64,000 nt of DNA from Capricornis sumatraensis (GCF_032405125.1 NC_091079.1:35539501-35603500); one strand, 5' to 3'; counted from the stretch's first letter, positions 52,239 to 63,190 are shown. Notes: a model not told the origin generated them from the sequence alone. Translations and numbers: made by a program.

Positions 52239-52470
52239 AGCCAGTACTTACCAGGAGCTCACGCGGTGCCAGATACCAGGCTAAGTAGTGCACACGTACT
52301 GTCTAATTCCATCCTCACAACAACCCTTGAAGAAGTAGCCTCTTCATCCCCATTTTACAGATAGAAAGCTGAGGCTCAGCATGGTTAAATTACTTGCCCA
52401 GTCACACAAGACTGCCCTCGAACCCAGGACTCTGATTCTAGAATCCACAAGCTTAACTACTCTAGGAAAT
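52239..52470 (-). mobile_element. MIR SINE, nearly full
   Basis: GGTGCCAGATACCAGGCTAA, CATCCTCACAACAACCCTTG, CCCATTTTACAGATAGAAAG and TTACTTGCCCAGTCACACAA. Confidence 0.85.
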
Positions 52471-52682
52471 GAGTAAATTCAGTTCCAAAATCTACACCTC
52501 CTACTAAAACTAAAAAGAGCCCATTGCCCCCCTGTTTTTACAATCAAGGAAATGGATGTCCCCCAAAAAAGGAAGCCTGTAGGCACCCAGCCAGCCTGTA
52601 GGCACCAACAGAGCCAGGGTGTAAAACAAGTCCAGCCTTCAGGACAGTACCCTGAGGCTGCATGTTCTCAAAGATGGCACAG

Positions 52683-52740
52683 GGACTTCCCTGGTAGCCC
52701 AGTGGTTAGCACTTGGTGTCCCAGGGGGTGACTTGGGACT
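52683..52740 (+). mobile_element. CHR-type SINE head only
   Basis: GGGACTTCCCTGGTAGCCCA to about 52740. Only the tRNA-like head survives. Confidence 0.75.
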
Positions 52741-52810
52741 GATGATGTTACTCCCATTTCACAAGTGATGAGACTGAGGTACAAAGAGATTAAACACTAG
52801 TTCAAGGTGT
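52741..52810 (-). mobile_element. MIR fragment
   Basis: TACTCCCATTTCACAAGTGA and TGAGACTGAGGTACAAAGAG are MIR words in reverse complement. Confidence 0.6.
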
Positions 52811-52899
52811 GCTAAATTTATGTACTATTTGTATAAAACTGCTTCCACATATATTTTCTGATTTGATGCCATAGCAAACTTCTGATTTGCAAATATTTC

Positions 52900-53038
52900 A
52901 TTTATTTTAATTTTTAATTAATTTGTTTTTTGTCACACCGCATGGCTTGTGGGATTTTAGTTCCTCACCTAGGGATCAGACCCGGGCCCCCTGGCATGGA
53001 AACATAGAGTCCTAACCACTGGATGGCCAGGAGAGTCC
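52900..53038 (-). mobile_element. CHR-type SINE
   Basis: T-rich tail, CACACCGCATGGCTTGTGG, and head TCCTAACCACTGGATGGCCA. CAAATATTTCATTTAT (52890) and CAAATATTTTCTTATT (53039) flank it. Confidence 0.9.
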
Positions 53039-53089
53039 CAAATATTTTCTTATTTTTATCACTTCCATTTTAGAGATGGAGAACTGAAG

Positions 53090-53200
53090 TTTGTGTTGGC
53101 CCTACCACTTTTGAGCTATGTAAGCTCAAGCAAGCACTGTACCTCTCCCAGCCTAATTTCTGTAAAATGGTCAGGGTGAACCAAACTCTCTCTGAATTCT
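53090..53200 (+). mobile_element. MIR fragment
   Basis: GAGCTATGTAAGCTCAAGCA and CCTAATTTCTGTAAAATGGT. Confidence 0.65.
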
Positions 53201-53422
53201 CCCTGCTCCAACCCCCAGCTGGAATATACAAGGTGATAAAGAGAAATGGCCTTGTTCTCTGGAATGTACTTCCCCTACGTCTGGCAAAGCTGAAGTCTCT
53301 TGGCTTTAATACAGGGAGGTTGGCACCTCCACAGTGGTTGTGAGCAACTATGTGGCTTAATTATCCGTGTGCCCAAGGGCAGAGGAGAGGGAGTGCATTT
53401 TTACACTGATCTAATCAAAGCC

Positions 53423-53797
53423 CAAGAAGGCTGAGCACCAAAGAATTGATGCTTTTGAACTGTGGTGTTGGAGAAGACTCTGGACAGTCCCTTAAACAAC
53501 AAGGAGATCAAACCAGTCCATCCTAAAGGAAATCAACCCTGAATATTCATTGGAAGGACTGATGCTGAAGCTGAAGTTCCAGTAGTTTGGCCAACTCATC
53601 AGAAAAGACCTTGATGCTGGAAAAGATTGAGGGCATGAGGAGAAGGGTGTGACAGAGAATGAGATGGTTGGATGGCATCACTGACTAAATGGGCATGACT
53701 TTGAACAAAGTCCAGGAGATAGTGAAGGACAGGGGAGCCTGGCATACTGCAGTCCATGGGATCACAAAGAGTTAGACACGACTGAGCAACTGAACAA
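53423..53797 (+). mobile_element. BovB 3' fragment with target duplication
   Basis: AAGAAGGCTGAGCACCAAAG through ACTGAGCAACTGAACAA. CTAATCAAAGCC (53411-53422) and CTAATCAAATCC (53798-53809) flank it, 11 of 12 identical. No open frame of note. Confidence 0.95.
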
Positions 53798-53809
53798 CTA
53801 ATCAAATCC

Positions 53810-54500
53810 TGCTTCACTCAGCCTGAAGCCTCTAGGATCTTGTCACAATTCTGTTTAATGAACATCTGATGGATGGTCTGGGGCTGGCTTCCCCTGATGT
53901 GATGTTGAGGAAATGACATAGGGAGTTCATCCATGAAAAGTCCTGGGGACATCACCCCAGGGAAGAGCCATATGGGAGACACAGCCACCAGGCCACTCCT
54001 CTCAAGGTCAAAGCAGCAGGGGAACTCCCCGATCACATGGCAAGATCAGAAGCTGAAGCCCAAGTGTTTTTCTGGGTATTTTTGTTTGGTTTTTTTCTTT
54101 TCTTAAGGCACTCCACTCGCTTCAGTTTACATTTAAAAGGGCACTGTATTCTGGCAGGATTTGCTTTTAAAATAAAAGGTAGGGAATAGATAAGAAATTA
54201 ACAGACCTCTTGAGTACATGATGACCTGTCAAAGTTTTGACACCTGACATTTGGAGAGTGGGGAGTAGATGAGAAATAACACAGTAAGCTTTTCACTGAC
54301 TCAAAAAGTTCAGAGAACTGGGCATTTTGTCGGAAGCTATCAAACAGCGACAATGTATTCAATTTGGAGAGACCTAGCTTTCCATCTCCTATTGGAATTT
54401 TTTTTAATATGTTTTTTCTATCCAATTCTAAATCTTCCTGTCCTAGAGAATTCCCCACTGAGAGTTCCAGGGTGAGACAGAGCCCATCTTCACTATAGAA
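53810..54500. other. Unassigned sequence
   Basis: Nothing recognised in about 690 bp. Confidence 0.45.
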
Positions 54501-54509
54501 GCCTAAAAG

Positions 54510-54910
54510 ATACTCACTTTCCCAGCTTCCCTTGCAGCTAAGTCACATTCAATCAGCTGGGTCCATGAGCTTTCAATCAGAAACTGGTGGTGCAAAGAAG
54601 TAGGGTTAAGAGAAAGGCATTCTGGTGAGGCCAGCAGCAGAGCAGTAGTGTCTGATATCCAGCGACAGTGATGGTGGCTGCAGTGCACGGGGAATGTGCT
54701 CTGCTCAGGGGAGGTCTCAGCAGTGTTCTTGCTAGGCTGCTTCTCAGGCATGATTTTGGCGTTAGTCTTGGCTGCCTCCCTTTGTTCCATCTCATTTTCT
54801 AAGCCTGGGTCTTCCTATAATTCTATGAGCTCCCCAATAGTCTGCCAATAAACTGTTTTTCTTCTTAAATCAGCCAGAGTTGATTTCTGTTGTTTATAAT
54901 TAGGAACTCT
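54510..54910 (+). mobile_element. Probable old LTR-like repeat
   Basis: CTTTCCCAGCTTCCCTTGCA at the left, ATTCTATGAGCTCCCCAATA, AATAAACTG (a poly-A-like signal) and CCAGAGTTGATTTCTGTTGT at the right. This order is common to a class of old mammalian LTR-like repeats. The subfamily is not assigned. Confidence 0.45.
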
Positions 54911-55010
54911 GATGGATGTACCAGTTATGTGACTTGGACAAGTTACTTAATCTCTCAGACCTTCAGCTTTCCTATCTGTAAAATAGGGATCATACTCCTA
55001 TGTCTTTCAT
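54911..55010 (+). mobile_element. MIR fragment
   Basis: GTTATGTGACTTGGACAAGT and CTATCTGTAAAATAGGGATC. Confidence 0.75.
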
Positions 55011-55115
55011 TTATTCACTCAGCAAATATGTAATTATTGAAAACCTGCTAGGATTTAGGCACTGTCTAGCTTTCCTACACTCATAGACTTAGAGTCTGAT
55101 GGGAAAGACCGAGAT
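55011..55115 (-). mobile_element. L2 3' end fragment
   Basis: ATTCACTCAGCAAATATGTA and AAACCTGCTAGGATTTAGGC resemble the L2 3' end in reverse complement. Confidence 0.5.
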
Positions 55116-55189
55116 TAACAAGTTTTCTTGTTAATCTAATAAATTAACAGAAATAATTTATTACTGTTGTGGAAGATTTTATGAAAAAT

Positions 55190-55665
55190 TCGTGGAAGCA
55201 TAATTTATAAAAGCCCCCAAACAAGCCAAATGTATGTCAGCTCGTGAATGGAGAAACAGAATGTGGCATATCCATACAATGGAATATTATTCAGCCATGA
55301 AAGAACTGAAGTATTGATATACACCAAAACATGGGTAAACTTTGAAAACATTATCCTAAATGAAAGAAGGCAAGCTACAAAAGACTACATATTGTGTGAT
55401 TTCATTTCTATGAAACAACCAGAATAGGCAGAAAGTAGATTGTTGGTCTCCAGGGGCTGGGGATCCAGGAGGGGAGATCGAGGGTGATTATAAAAAGTGA
55501 CAGTTTTCATTTGGGGTGATAAAAATGTTACAGAATTATACAGATTATCAGTGGTGATGGTTGCACAAATCTGTGACTCTACTAAGAACTACCGAATTGT
55601 ATAGTTCAAAAGGGTGAATTTTAGAGTAGGTGAACTAATCTCTAAAGAGGGCTCTCACTCTCATT
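55190..55665 (+). mobile_element. Old L1 3' region
   Basis: ACAATGGAATATTATTCAGC, GATTGTTGGTCTCCAGGGGC and GTATAGTTCAAAAGGGTGAA are in L1M order. Confidence 0.75.
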
Positions 55666-56254
55666 CTACTCCTCATCTCTGTCTTCCCTTTGTCCCCTAT
55701 CCTTTTCTCTCCAAATGCAGATAATTTTTCTCAACCGTTGAGAAAGATAAGCCGCTGGTATTCCTAGATGCACAGGCTTCTAGCTTAGCAGCCCCATCAG
55801 AAACAAATGCCCTCGCTCTCTCCAGGTTTCTTGAAATCAGTTCTTGAAAGACCTTGATGGGCTCTGCTTAGGTCACATGACCATGGATAGGCTAGTCACT
55901 GGGGGTGGGGGGAGGTATCAGTAAGGACTATGACTGGCTCAACCTGGTTACCTGGCAACTCCTGTGGTGGGAGGTGGGCTCTGTTAATCAGCCCCACCAG
56001 AACCCACATAAAAGCGGACGTCTTCCCCCAAAGGAAAGCAGTAACTGTTACCGAAAGAGGTGGGGATGGGATGGTATGCTTGACCATCTGTCCTGCTTCA
56101 CCATGATCACTACAGAAACCAAGTCTGTTCTTTTGGTGCCAGATAAACCTCCCTAGACACAGTTAAGACCTAAAGAATGAGTAGCAACTAGTGAGATAAA
56201 ATCCATACCTGAGGGAGAATGTTACAGGTGGAGGTAACAAATCATGGGTCGTAA
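55666..56254. other. Unassigned sequence
   Basis: Nothing recognised in about 590 bp. A G-run lies at 55900-55914. Confidence 0.45.
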
Positions 56255-56496
56255 TACAGTTGACTCTTGAACAACACAGGTTTGAACTGGGCAGGTAGAA
56301 CTGCAGGTAAAAAGGCCAACTATGAAATCTTGCACCATCCTGCTCCATTCCGCCTGGGAGGTGAATCATTCCTTTATCCAGCATGTCCCATCCCTTAGTT
56401 CCCGAGTAGCCGTCTGGGTATCGTCAGATCAACTGTCATGGTATTGCATGCCCGTGTTCCACTGACACTTATTTCACTTAATAATGGCCCCACACC
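56255..56496 (+). mobile_element. Probable Tigger-like DNA transposon 5' end
   Basis: ACAGTTGACTCTTGAACAAC is a familiar terminal sequence of an old DNA transposon. ACTTAATAATGGCCCCA at 56477-56493 resembles the start of a Tigger-type transposase. Both clues are short, so the assignment is tentative. Confidence 0.35.
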
Positions 56497-56765
56497 CTGG
56501 CACATTACTGATGGGGTGCACACTGATTAAGCCTCTCTGGATGGCAGTTGGACAATCCCTGTCAAATTTAAAATGCCTACACTCTTTGATTTGGAAATTA
56601 TCATCCCAGGAACCTAACCAACAAATATTTTGGTAAGTGGGGAAAAGGTGTGTATCCAGGTTAATTACCATGACATGGTCAGAGCAGAGGACTGGAAACC
56701 ACCTGCCGACGGGGGGTCAGTGAACTAGATTATAACGTTTCCACAATAGAATAAGACTTGCTCAA
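56497..56765 (+). mobile_element. Old L1 3' fragment
   Basis: GATGGCAGTTGGACAATCCC and TTGATTTGGAAATTATCATC are weak but collinear with L1M 3' ends. Confidence 0.4.
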
Positions 56766-56776
56766 AGAATAAAGGG

Positions 56777-56975
56777 CTTCACCTCCCTGGTGGCTCAGTG
56801 GTAAAGAATCTGCCTGCCATGCAGGAGCCGCAAGTTCGATCCCTGAGTTGGGAAGATCCCCCTGGAGGAGGAAATGGCAACCCACTCCAGTATTCTTGCC
56901 TGGAGAATCCCATGGACAGAGGAGCCTGGTGGGCCACAGTCCATGGGGTTGAGCCTAAGAATCAGGATATGACTG
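56777..56975 (+). mobile_element. Bov-tA SINE
   Basis: GGGCTTCACCTCCCTGGTGG through GCCACAGTCCATGGGGTTGA and a worn 3' end. An extra few bases sit in the head (CTTCACCTCCC). Confidence 0.93.
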
Positions 56976-57159
56976 ACTTTACTTTGTCCAGTGAAGTGAG
57001 GTTTGCCCTTCGAATGTTACCTCTTTTATGGAACCATCCATGATTTCCCCATAAAAGAATACATTCCTTCCTCCAACTGTGCCCCACGACTATTTTGCAC
57101 ACATGTACCATATATGACATTTTATTACAATGGATCTGTCTCCCCAAATGATGATCATA

Positions 57160-57285
57160 ATCTCAAACATTTATTAAGCATTGACTATGTGCTTGGTGCA
57201 CCACAAACGTCTCCTTTAACTTTCACAAGAACTCCACATGGGTCCCTAGACTACAGATGTTATTACCGTAGAGATCATCTGAGTA
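57160..57285 (-). mobile_element. MIR fragment
   Basis: TTGACTATGTGCTTGGTGCA and TTTCACAAGAACTCCACATG fit the MIR right arm in reverse complement. Confidence 0.55.
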
Positions 57286-57585
57286 TATGTTTGGGGGGTT
57301 TTTGTTTGGCTTCGGGGTTTTTTAATTTCACCTTGTTTTTGCTTTTGTTTTGTATGCTTTGGAGCATTTGTTTCTTTTCTGGGCATTTTTTCAGTCTTAT
57401 TCTTCCAGTGCCTAGCATTGGCACGTAGCAACAAATAATTTTTAAATGAATAAATGTTAGTATCACTTTCACCAATAAGGACACTCAAAAGCAAAGACTT
57501 GATTGAACTTGCCCATGGCTCTCTCACTGTGCCCAACTGTGCTGGTGATTGAGGACAATCCCTCATTCATCTTTTTTCATCAGTG
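57286..57585. other. T-rich unassigned sequence
   Basis: T/G-rich at 57290-57400. A worn MIR in reverse orientation may lie at 57455-57530. Confidence 0.4.
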
Positions 57586-57589
57586 TCAG

Positions 57590-57655
57590 GACTTTAAGGG
57601 GCATTCAGTAAGTACCCCATAAAACCTTGGAGAAGGAATAAATGAATGTTTGGTT
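57590..57655 (+). mobile_element. L2 3' end fragment
   Basis: GGCATTCAGTAAGTACCCCA and GAATAAATGAATGTTTG fit the L2 terminus. Confidence 0.45.
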
Positions 57656-57794
57656 ACTGCATATCCCGTAGGATTATAACTTGATGACAGCAAATCAAAA
57701 AAAGTAGAGTAACAGCTAAATTCTACCACAAGTCTACAGAAATCAACTTTCTCGTTTATGACATAGAAATGATGTAACTCACCATAAAAAACAC

Positions 57795-58115
57795 TAGGAA
57801 GAAAATACGTACATCTATGTAGTGAACAGACTCGTGGTTGCCAAGGGGAAGGGAGGAGGGGAGGGAAGGTTGGCAGTTTGGGATTAGTCTATGTAAACTA
57901 TTACATTTATAATAGAATGAATAAGCAACAAGCAATACTGCCTAGCACAAGGAACCATATTCAGTATCCTCCAATAAACCATAATGGAAAAGAATATTTT
58001 AAAAATGAACGTCTATGTGTGTATAACTGAATCACTGCTGAATAGTGGAGACTGGCAAACACTGTAAATCAACTATACTTCAATTTAAAAAATAAAACTT
58101 AAAAGAAAGAAAATA
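57795..58115 (+). mobile_element. L1 3' end
   Basis: GACTCGTGGTTGCCAAGGGG, TACTGCCTAGCACAAGGAAC and TCAACTATACTTCAATTTAA followed by AAAATAAAAC. Confidence 0.85.
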
Positions 58116-58762
58116 TATCTGCCTAATTTTCTTAGGTAAAAGAGACTTTTAAAATAGCCCTCCTCCTCCTCTTATTTTGTATGATTCCTGGCATGGCTGC
58201 ATGTAAATCAAACATTTGTAGATCAAATTGATTTAAATATTGTAGAAACTCTTTTTCAAGAAATACTACTGGGAAAATGAAGATTGCTTCAATAAAATGA
58301 AAACATTCTGCTTCAATGAAATGAAATCAGCTCCCAATTTGTATCACACATGGGCTCAGCAGGTTACAAAACTCTGCTCCAATGGTCTAACATAAGCAGT
58401 TTTAATGAAGGCATAAGTTACGGAGGTGTGGATAGAGTTAAGGGAGCTTTCAAGAGACAAGGACAGCAGGAAGCTGTTGTTACCTCTGGGTCTTCCAGGG
58501 CAAGGGGAGAAAAGCAATTCTGCAGAATCCAATGAGAATTGAAATTAGGGCAGAGGAGCTGCCTGGCAGGAACCAAAGTCATAAAAGACTTGGGCCAAAG
58601 ATGCTGAAGCAAAGAGAAAGAAATATTCCGACCTCTCTCCTCCCACTCTCTAATTTTTTTGCCTGTAACTCCCATTGACCAAACCCAAATGGAAACCAGA
58701 GGGCAAGAGAGCCCAGATGAGGTGGTCTGTTGGGCTCAGCCCTAAGTCGAAAGTGTGTACAT
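58116..58762. other. Unassigned sequence
   Basis: Nothing recognised in about 650 bp. A small imperfect duplication (GCTTCAATAAAATGAAA / GCTTCAATGAAATGAAA) lies at 58286-58326. Confidence 0.45.
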
Positions 58763-58981
58763 GCATTCTAAGTCACCCAAGTCGTGTCCAGCTCTTCACA
58801 GCCCTATGGACTGCAGCCCGCCAGGCTCCTCTGTCCATGGGATTCTCCAGGCAAAAGTACTGGAGTGGGTTGCCATGTCCTCCTCCAGGGGATCTTCCTG
58901 ACCCAGGGATCGAACCTGGGTCTCTTATGTCTCCTGCATTTGCATGTGGGTTCTTTACCACTAACACCAGCTGGGAAGCCC
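58763..58981 (-). mobile_element. Bov-tA SINE
   Basis: From ATGCATTCTAAGTCACCCAA to the head AACACCAGCTGGGAAGCCCC. It creates a chance 176-codon frame (58675-59205). CCTAAGTCGAAAG (58741-58753) and CCTAGGTCTAGAG (58981-58993) may be its target duplication. Confidence 0.94.
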
Positions 58982-59389
58982 CTAGGTCTAGAGAAGGTCT
59001 AGAAAATGATTGTGGGGAAGAGAAAGGGAGAGAGGCTGAGAGGCACCAGCCTGGGCTACCGTGTTGCATCCACTCAGCATCCATCTTGTCCTTCACTCAG
59101 ATGAAGAAACTCTCATCCCCAACATTATTGAGACACCAAGTCTCACAAACTGCCTTGTCATGGAAAAAAGATCTCAGAATGGTCACATTCTCACCTGGAA
59201 CCTAACTTGTAACACACCCTTTACTAGAGGTAGCAGAAAGACAAGCAGAAAAAGGAAACAGTACTTGATTAGATAAGATACCTACAGCAACTACCATCCA
59301 CTCCTCAGCTGCTGATCAAAGAACCGAAATCAACAACCAAACTTCCTTTTTCCACCCAATCCACCTTCTCCCCACTCTCAGCGCTGCAG
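58982..59389. other. Unassigned sequence
   Basis: Nothing recognised in about 400 bp. Confidence 0.45.
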
Positions 59390-59672
59390 AGGACTGGAGT
59401 TTTGTTTACTTGACAGATGAGTCAACCTTTTATTTCCATAGGTTTGGAGCCCTTAGTGACCCAATATTTACTGGGTTGTCATGGTTTTTCACTAACCATT
59501 ATTACTGTATGTGAGAGCACTAAGAAGTGACCCAGTGAGTCTTCTGGGCTCTGGATGTGGTTTTTTTCTTGGCTTTGTTGGGTGGCAGTAACCTAATTTT
59601 TCTTGATAATGAGGATCAATCAGTCTCTCTAGACAACACAGTAGCCTTCCGACTGCTTGTTGGTCCAGTGGC

Positions 59673-59938
59673 ATGGTGGTGATGGTTTAGTCGTTAAGTC
59701 ATGTCTGACTCTTGCGACCATGGTTTATTCGTTAAGTCATGTCTGACTCTTGTGACCACATGTGCTATACCCCGCTGGGCTAGCCCGCCGGGCTCCTCTG
59801 TCCATGGAACTCTCTAGGCAAGAATACTGGAGAGGGTTGGAATGCCCTCCTCCAGGGGATCTTCCCAACCCAGGAATCAAACCCACCTCTCCTGCTTTGG
59901 CAGGCAAATTCTTTACCACGAGCACCACGTGGGAAGTC
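59673..59938 (-). mobile_element. Bov-tA SINE with internal 38-bp duplication
   Basis: The head is at the right (ACGAGCACCACGTGGGAAGT). At the left the SINE's 3' segment occurs twice in tandem: 59682-59719 and 59720-59757, 36 of 38 bases identical. All other copies in the window have a single segment here. Confidence 0.93.
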
Positions 59939-60189
59939 AGTGAGGTGCCTCAGATGGCCAGGCACACTTTCAGCTTCAGCTCTAATGGAACTATGTCTGT
60001 GGTCCCTGGTAAAACCAGGACCTCCAAACCTACCAACCCAAGATCTCAGGGATGGAAAGCCCCAAAACACTCTAAGTGTGTTGTTAGGTGTAATAATCTA
60101 AAAACAAGATGAAGGTACCACCACCTCCCCCTGGGTTCCAAGACCTTGTATTCTGAATCTGGTGGAACACTATATTTAGTCTATTTCTT

Positions 60190-60400
60190 AGGACAGGAGA
60201 CTCAAAGGACATTATTTCCCAGCGGTCTTTAGGTCATTCTATGATTCTATCAAGCTTCTGAGTGATGGGCCACACAGTCATATCAGCTAATTTTGTCAAC
60301 AAGAGGCCAGTGCTGTATTTCCTCTGCTGTAAAGTGAGTTTCTTGGTTATTTAGGGGTGAGATGGTATGGGACACCAAGACAATTGAGGCCCCCTCCCCA
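60190..60400 (-). pseudogene. ERVL integrase relic
   Basis: Translating the minus strand gives THFTAEE (around 60325-60345) and then Y..V.HH.EA, residues that are spaced as in the catalytic core of ERVL integrase. Two stop codons directly follow EA and no longer frame survives, so the gene is dead. This is an ancient endogenous element of mammals. Confidence 0.6.
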
Positions 60401-60539
60401 AGTCCACGTGGCAGCTGTGTTACAAACCAGTCAGCTATGGTCTCAACTCTCCTTTACATGGAAGAATTTTCTTCCTGAGGTCTAGTATCCTACTCTCTGT
60501 TTTATTCTCCCTGTTGGTTTCACGTAAACTTCAGAAGGC

Positions 60540-60745
60540 AGAAAGGTTTCATAGGAAGAGCATAAGTTTTGGGGTCAAAGACCCAGATTCAGATCCCAAC
60601 TCAGCCTCTTATAAGCTGTGCAAGTCTAACTATACAGTTTCTTGGTGAATAAAATCAGGATAGTACAGTTACTTTGCAATTTTCAGGGTGAATTAAATAA
60701 ACTAATGTAGATTAAAAGTCAGGCACACACCTCCCTCTCTTCTGT
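60540..60745 (+). mobile_element. MIR SINE, nearly full
   Basis: GAAGAGCATAAGTTTTGGGG, CAGATTCAGATCCCAACTCA, GGTGAATAAAATCAGGATAG and GGGTGAATTAAATAAACTAA cover MIR in order. Confidence 0.8.
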
Positions 60746-62080
60746 CTTCAAGCTGAATCCCCTACCTGAAACATCAATTTTAGAAGTTGTTTATAACAAA
60801 ATGTATACCTTAAGGAAACTTACATCACCCACTGAATTTTCACTGCCTCGGTCTTGCTGCCCTGATGATGCACATGGCATGGATTTACAAGAAAAACCTA
60901 CAGCTTTCGGCCTTTCAATTCTTCATCTTTTTCTTTCACACATGGCAAGCTCAGCATTCTTCTCTGTCTCAATGTTTCTAAATCTGCCAGTTTTGTGCAA
61001 ACCAAAATCCCCTGTCTGGGCCTGAGTCCAGTTTTCTCAGCAGATGATTTCTTTTGGTAAGCCCTAATACTTACAAATCATTCTCTGGTCTAACTCAACC
61101 CTTGGCCCCAGTTTACACGTAAGCACATGAGACTACAGGGCTTAAAGGAGTGCAGGGTGGGGGGAGGGTGTGTGTGTGTGTGTGAGACCCTGTGTTTGAA
61201 TACCTTTCCTACATGGGAGTTCCATACTGTCAAGATTGTTGTTTGCAAGCGACAGAAATCAACCCTGTTGATTTCTCTTGAGCACGAAGATTTTATTGGA
61301 AGACTATCAGGGTCCATAGCATCAGCAAGAGACAGAAGAAACAGGTGTGGAAAATAGGTGGGAACTGAGAGAGCCCAAGGACTACGGCAAAGCTGCTGCA
61401 GCACCCCTCCAGTGATGCTGGCCAGGAATGTCTTCCAACAAGAAGCCACCAACTTCCTTCCATCGTTCTCCTGGGAGTGTTTGTAATCAGTCAAGTCTAA
61501 GTCACATGTCTGCCCCTGGCCTGACCACAGCAGGGAGCAAGAAAATGTGGTCCCCTCAGGTCCTATATTTGGAAATAAGCACTACCTCCCACCAAGACAC
61601 AGTGGGGTATCCCCCCCTAAATCAGGATGCTAGCAGGAGGGTGCTACTAACCAGATGGTAAACACATACACACAACAAATTTTCAACACACATGCATTCA
61701 CTTGGTTTTGGGCATTTTATAATTCTTGGCTTATTTGTTTAAAAGAAAGTTTGTTAGAACTTATTTGTAGTGAGAAATAGCGCTATATATATTTGTAACA
61801 TTTTTCACAGCCTGTGAAAAGGGAGCTTTTCATTTTATGGTTCAAGGCTGTGTGCTGCAACCACTGGCAGAGAAGAGCCATCTCATATGGACCAGATAGC
61901 TAGGGGAGGGCAAAAGAGAAGAGCCCCTCTGGATGCTGTTTCAAAGAGAGTTCCTGCCTCCTTCTGGGCAGGTCTGGGCAAGTAGGAAAAGGTCCTTCCA
62001 GCAACACAGGCAATCTCCCCTACCCACCCCCGACAAAGAAAACACAGAGTACGTTCTGTTCTCGACTTTAAACCAGTGAA
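60746..62080. other. Unassigned sequence with a (GT)n tract
   Basis: About 1.3 kb without a recognised repeat or gene apart from (GT)8 at 61168-61184. Frames up to 134 codons are on overlapping strands and unrecognised. Confidence 0.4.
61168..61184. repeat. (GT)n microsatellite
   Basis: About eight GT units after a G-rich stretch. Confidence 0.85.
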
Positions 62081-62084
62081 AGTG

Positions 62085-62669
62085 AGGCCTCATTCAAACA
62101 ATGAGACTCTAGTCTTCAGCCTCCCATCCAAGCATTCACTTTTCCTTTCACCTAGGCTAGAATCTTGAAAGCCCTCCTCAGCACTTCCGTCTTCATCCTT
62201 TGCATCTAATCGATTGCCAAATCCTGCAGTGTTTACCTCCTACACACACCTCAAGTCCATCCCCTCCTCATCGCCCCAGCTGCCTCTCTCCTGGCTCTGA
62301 TGCTCATCAGCTGCTGCCTGGAGACATCCTCCTAACTTGTCCCCTGTCTCCTGTCCACATGCTTCTCCATTAATCCCTCTGACACCCAAGAGATACGTAC
62401 CTACAGCACCATCAACCATGAGATTCCCCTGCTGACAGCTCTTCCCTGGCTCCCACCACTTAGAGCAATAAGCCCAGGCTTTCCAACAACCCTCGCTGAG
62501 CTCTCTGCCATGCCCCCCCACCCCCACCCCAGCTCTCCTCACTCCCTGCTTCACAGTCTGAACTCTGCTGCACCCAGTGCCATTCCCCTCCTCTTGTCGT
62601 TGGTCTGTCTCCCCTACCTATGTAGCCACCCCACTCCCATCTTTATTTCCTTTTGCTTCATCAGCTCTT
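62085..62669 (+). mobile_element. L2 fragment, left part
   Basis: GCCAAATCCTGCAGTGTTTA, CCACATGCTTCTCCATTAAT and GCTCTTCCCTGGCTCCCACC are in the order of the L2 3' half. A Bov-tA interrupts it at 62670. Confidence 0.6.
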
Positions 62670-62880
62670 TGTTGTTGTTTAGTTGCTAAGTCATGTCCAA
62701 CTCTTTGGTGACCCCAAGGACTATAGCCCAGCAGGTTCCTGTCCATGGGAATTCCCAGGCAAGAATACTGGAGTGGGTTGCCATTCCCTTCTGCAGGGGA
62801 TCTTCCCAACCCAGGGATCAACTTGCATCTCCTGCACTGGCAAGTGGATTCTTTACCACTGAGCCACTAGGGAATTCCCA
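62670..62880 (-). mobile_element. Bov-tA SINE with target duplication
   Basis: TTGTTTAGTTGCTAAGTCAT to the head GCCACTAGGGAATTCC. CATCAGCTCTT (62659-62669) and CATCAGTTCTT (62881-62891) flank it, 10 of 11 identical. Confidence 0.96.
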
Positions 62881-63190
62881 CATCAGTTCTTACTCATCTT
62901 TTAAGACTCACCCCAGGAGCATCTCCAGGAAGCCTCGCCTGACTGTCCTAGGTTGGCTTCAGTGATTTATCCCTCCCTGTGGATGTCCCAACGACTTCCA
63001 TGTAAACCTCAATCACTGCACATATCACACAGCTTTAGGAGTGTATTTTTATGTGTCTCTCTTTCCCTATGGCCTATACTCCCTCTGAGAGTAAATGGTC
63101 ATCTCTGTGATCTCTAAGCTGCTTTAGATAGAAAAGGACCAGGAACATAACAAAGGTGTGATGTATCCTTGCTGAGACAATGAATGAATG
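62881..63190 (+). mobile_element. L2 fragment, right part with 3' end
   Basis: CTCATCTTTTAAGACTCACC, TCTCCAGGAAGCCTCGCCTG and the terminal GAGACAATGAATGAATGAC complete the L2 begun at 62085. Confidence 0.75.

Larger units (their letters stand above)
59390..60500 (-). mobile_element. Decayed ERVL internal region (split by Bov-tA)
   Basis: The clearest part is an integrase relic at 60190-60400 (see separate entry). The rest, on both sides of the Bov-tA at 59673-59938, has matching age and loose similarity to ERVL internal sequence. Stops and frame changes are frequent; there is no open gene. The outer limits are a guess. Confidence 0.4.

Noticed and set aside
58675..59205. 176-codon open frame
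   Set aside because: Most of it is the reverse copy of a Bov-tA SINE; the remainder has no recognisable domain.
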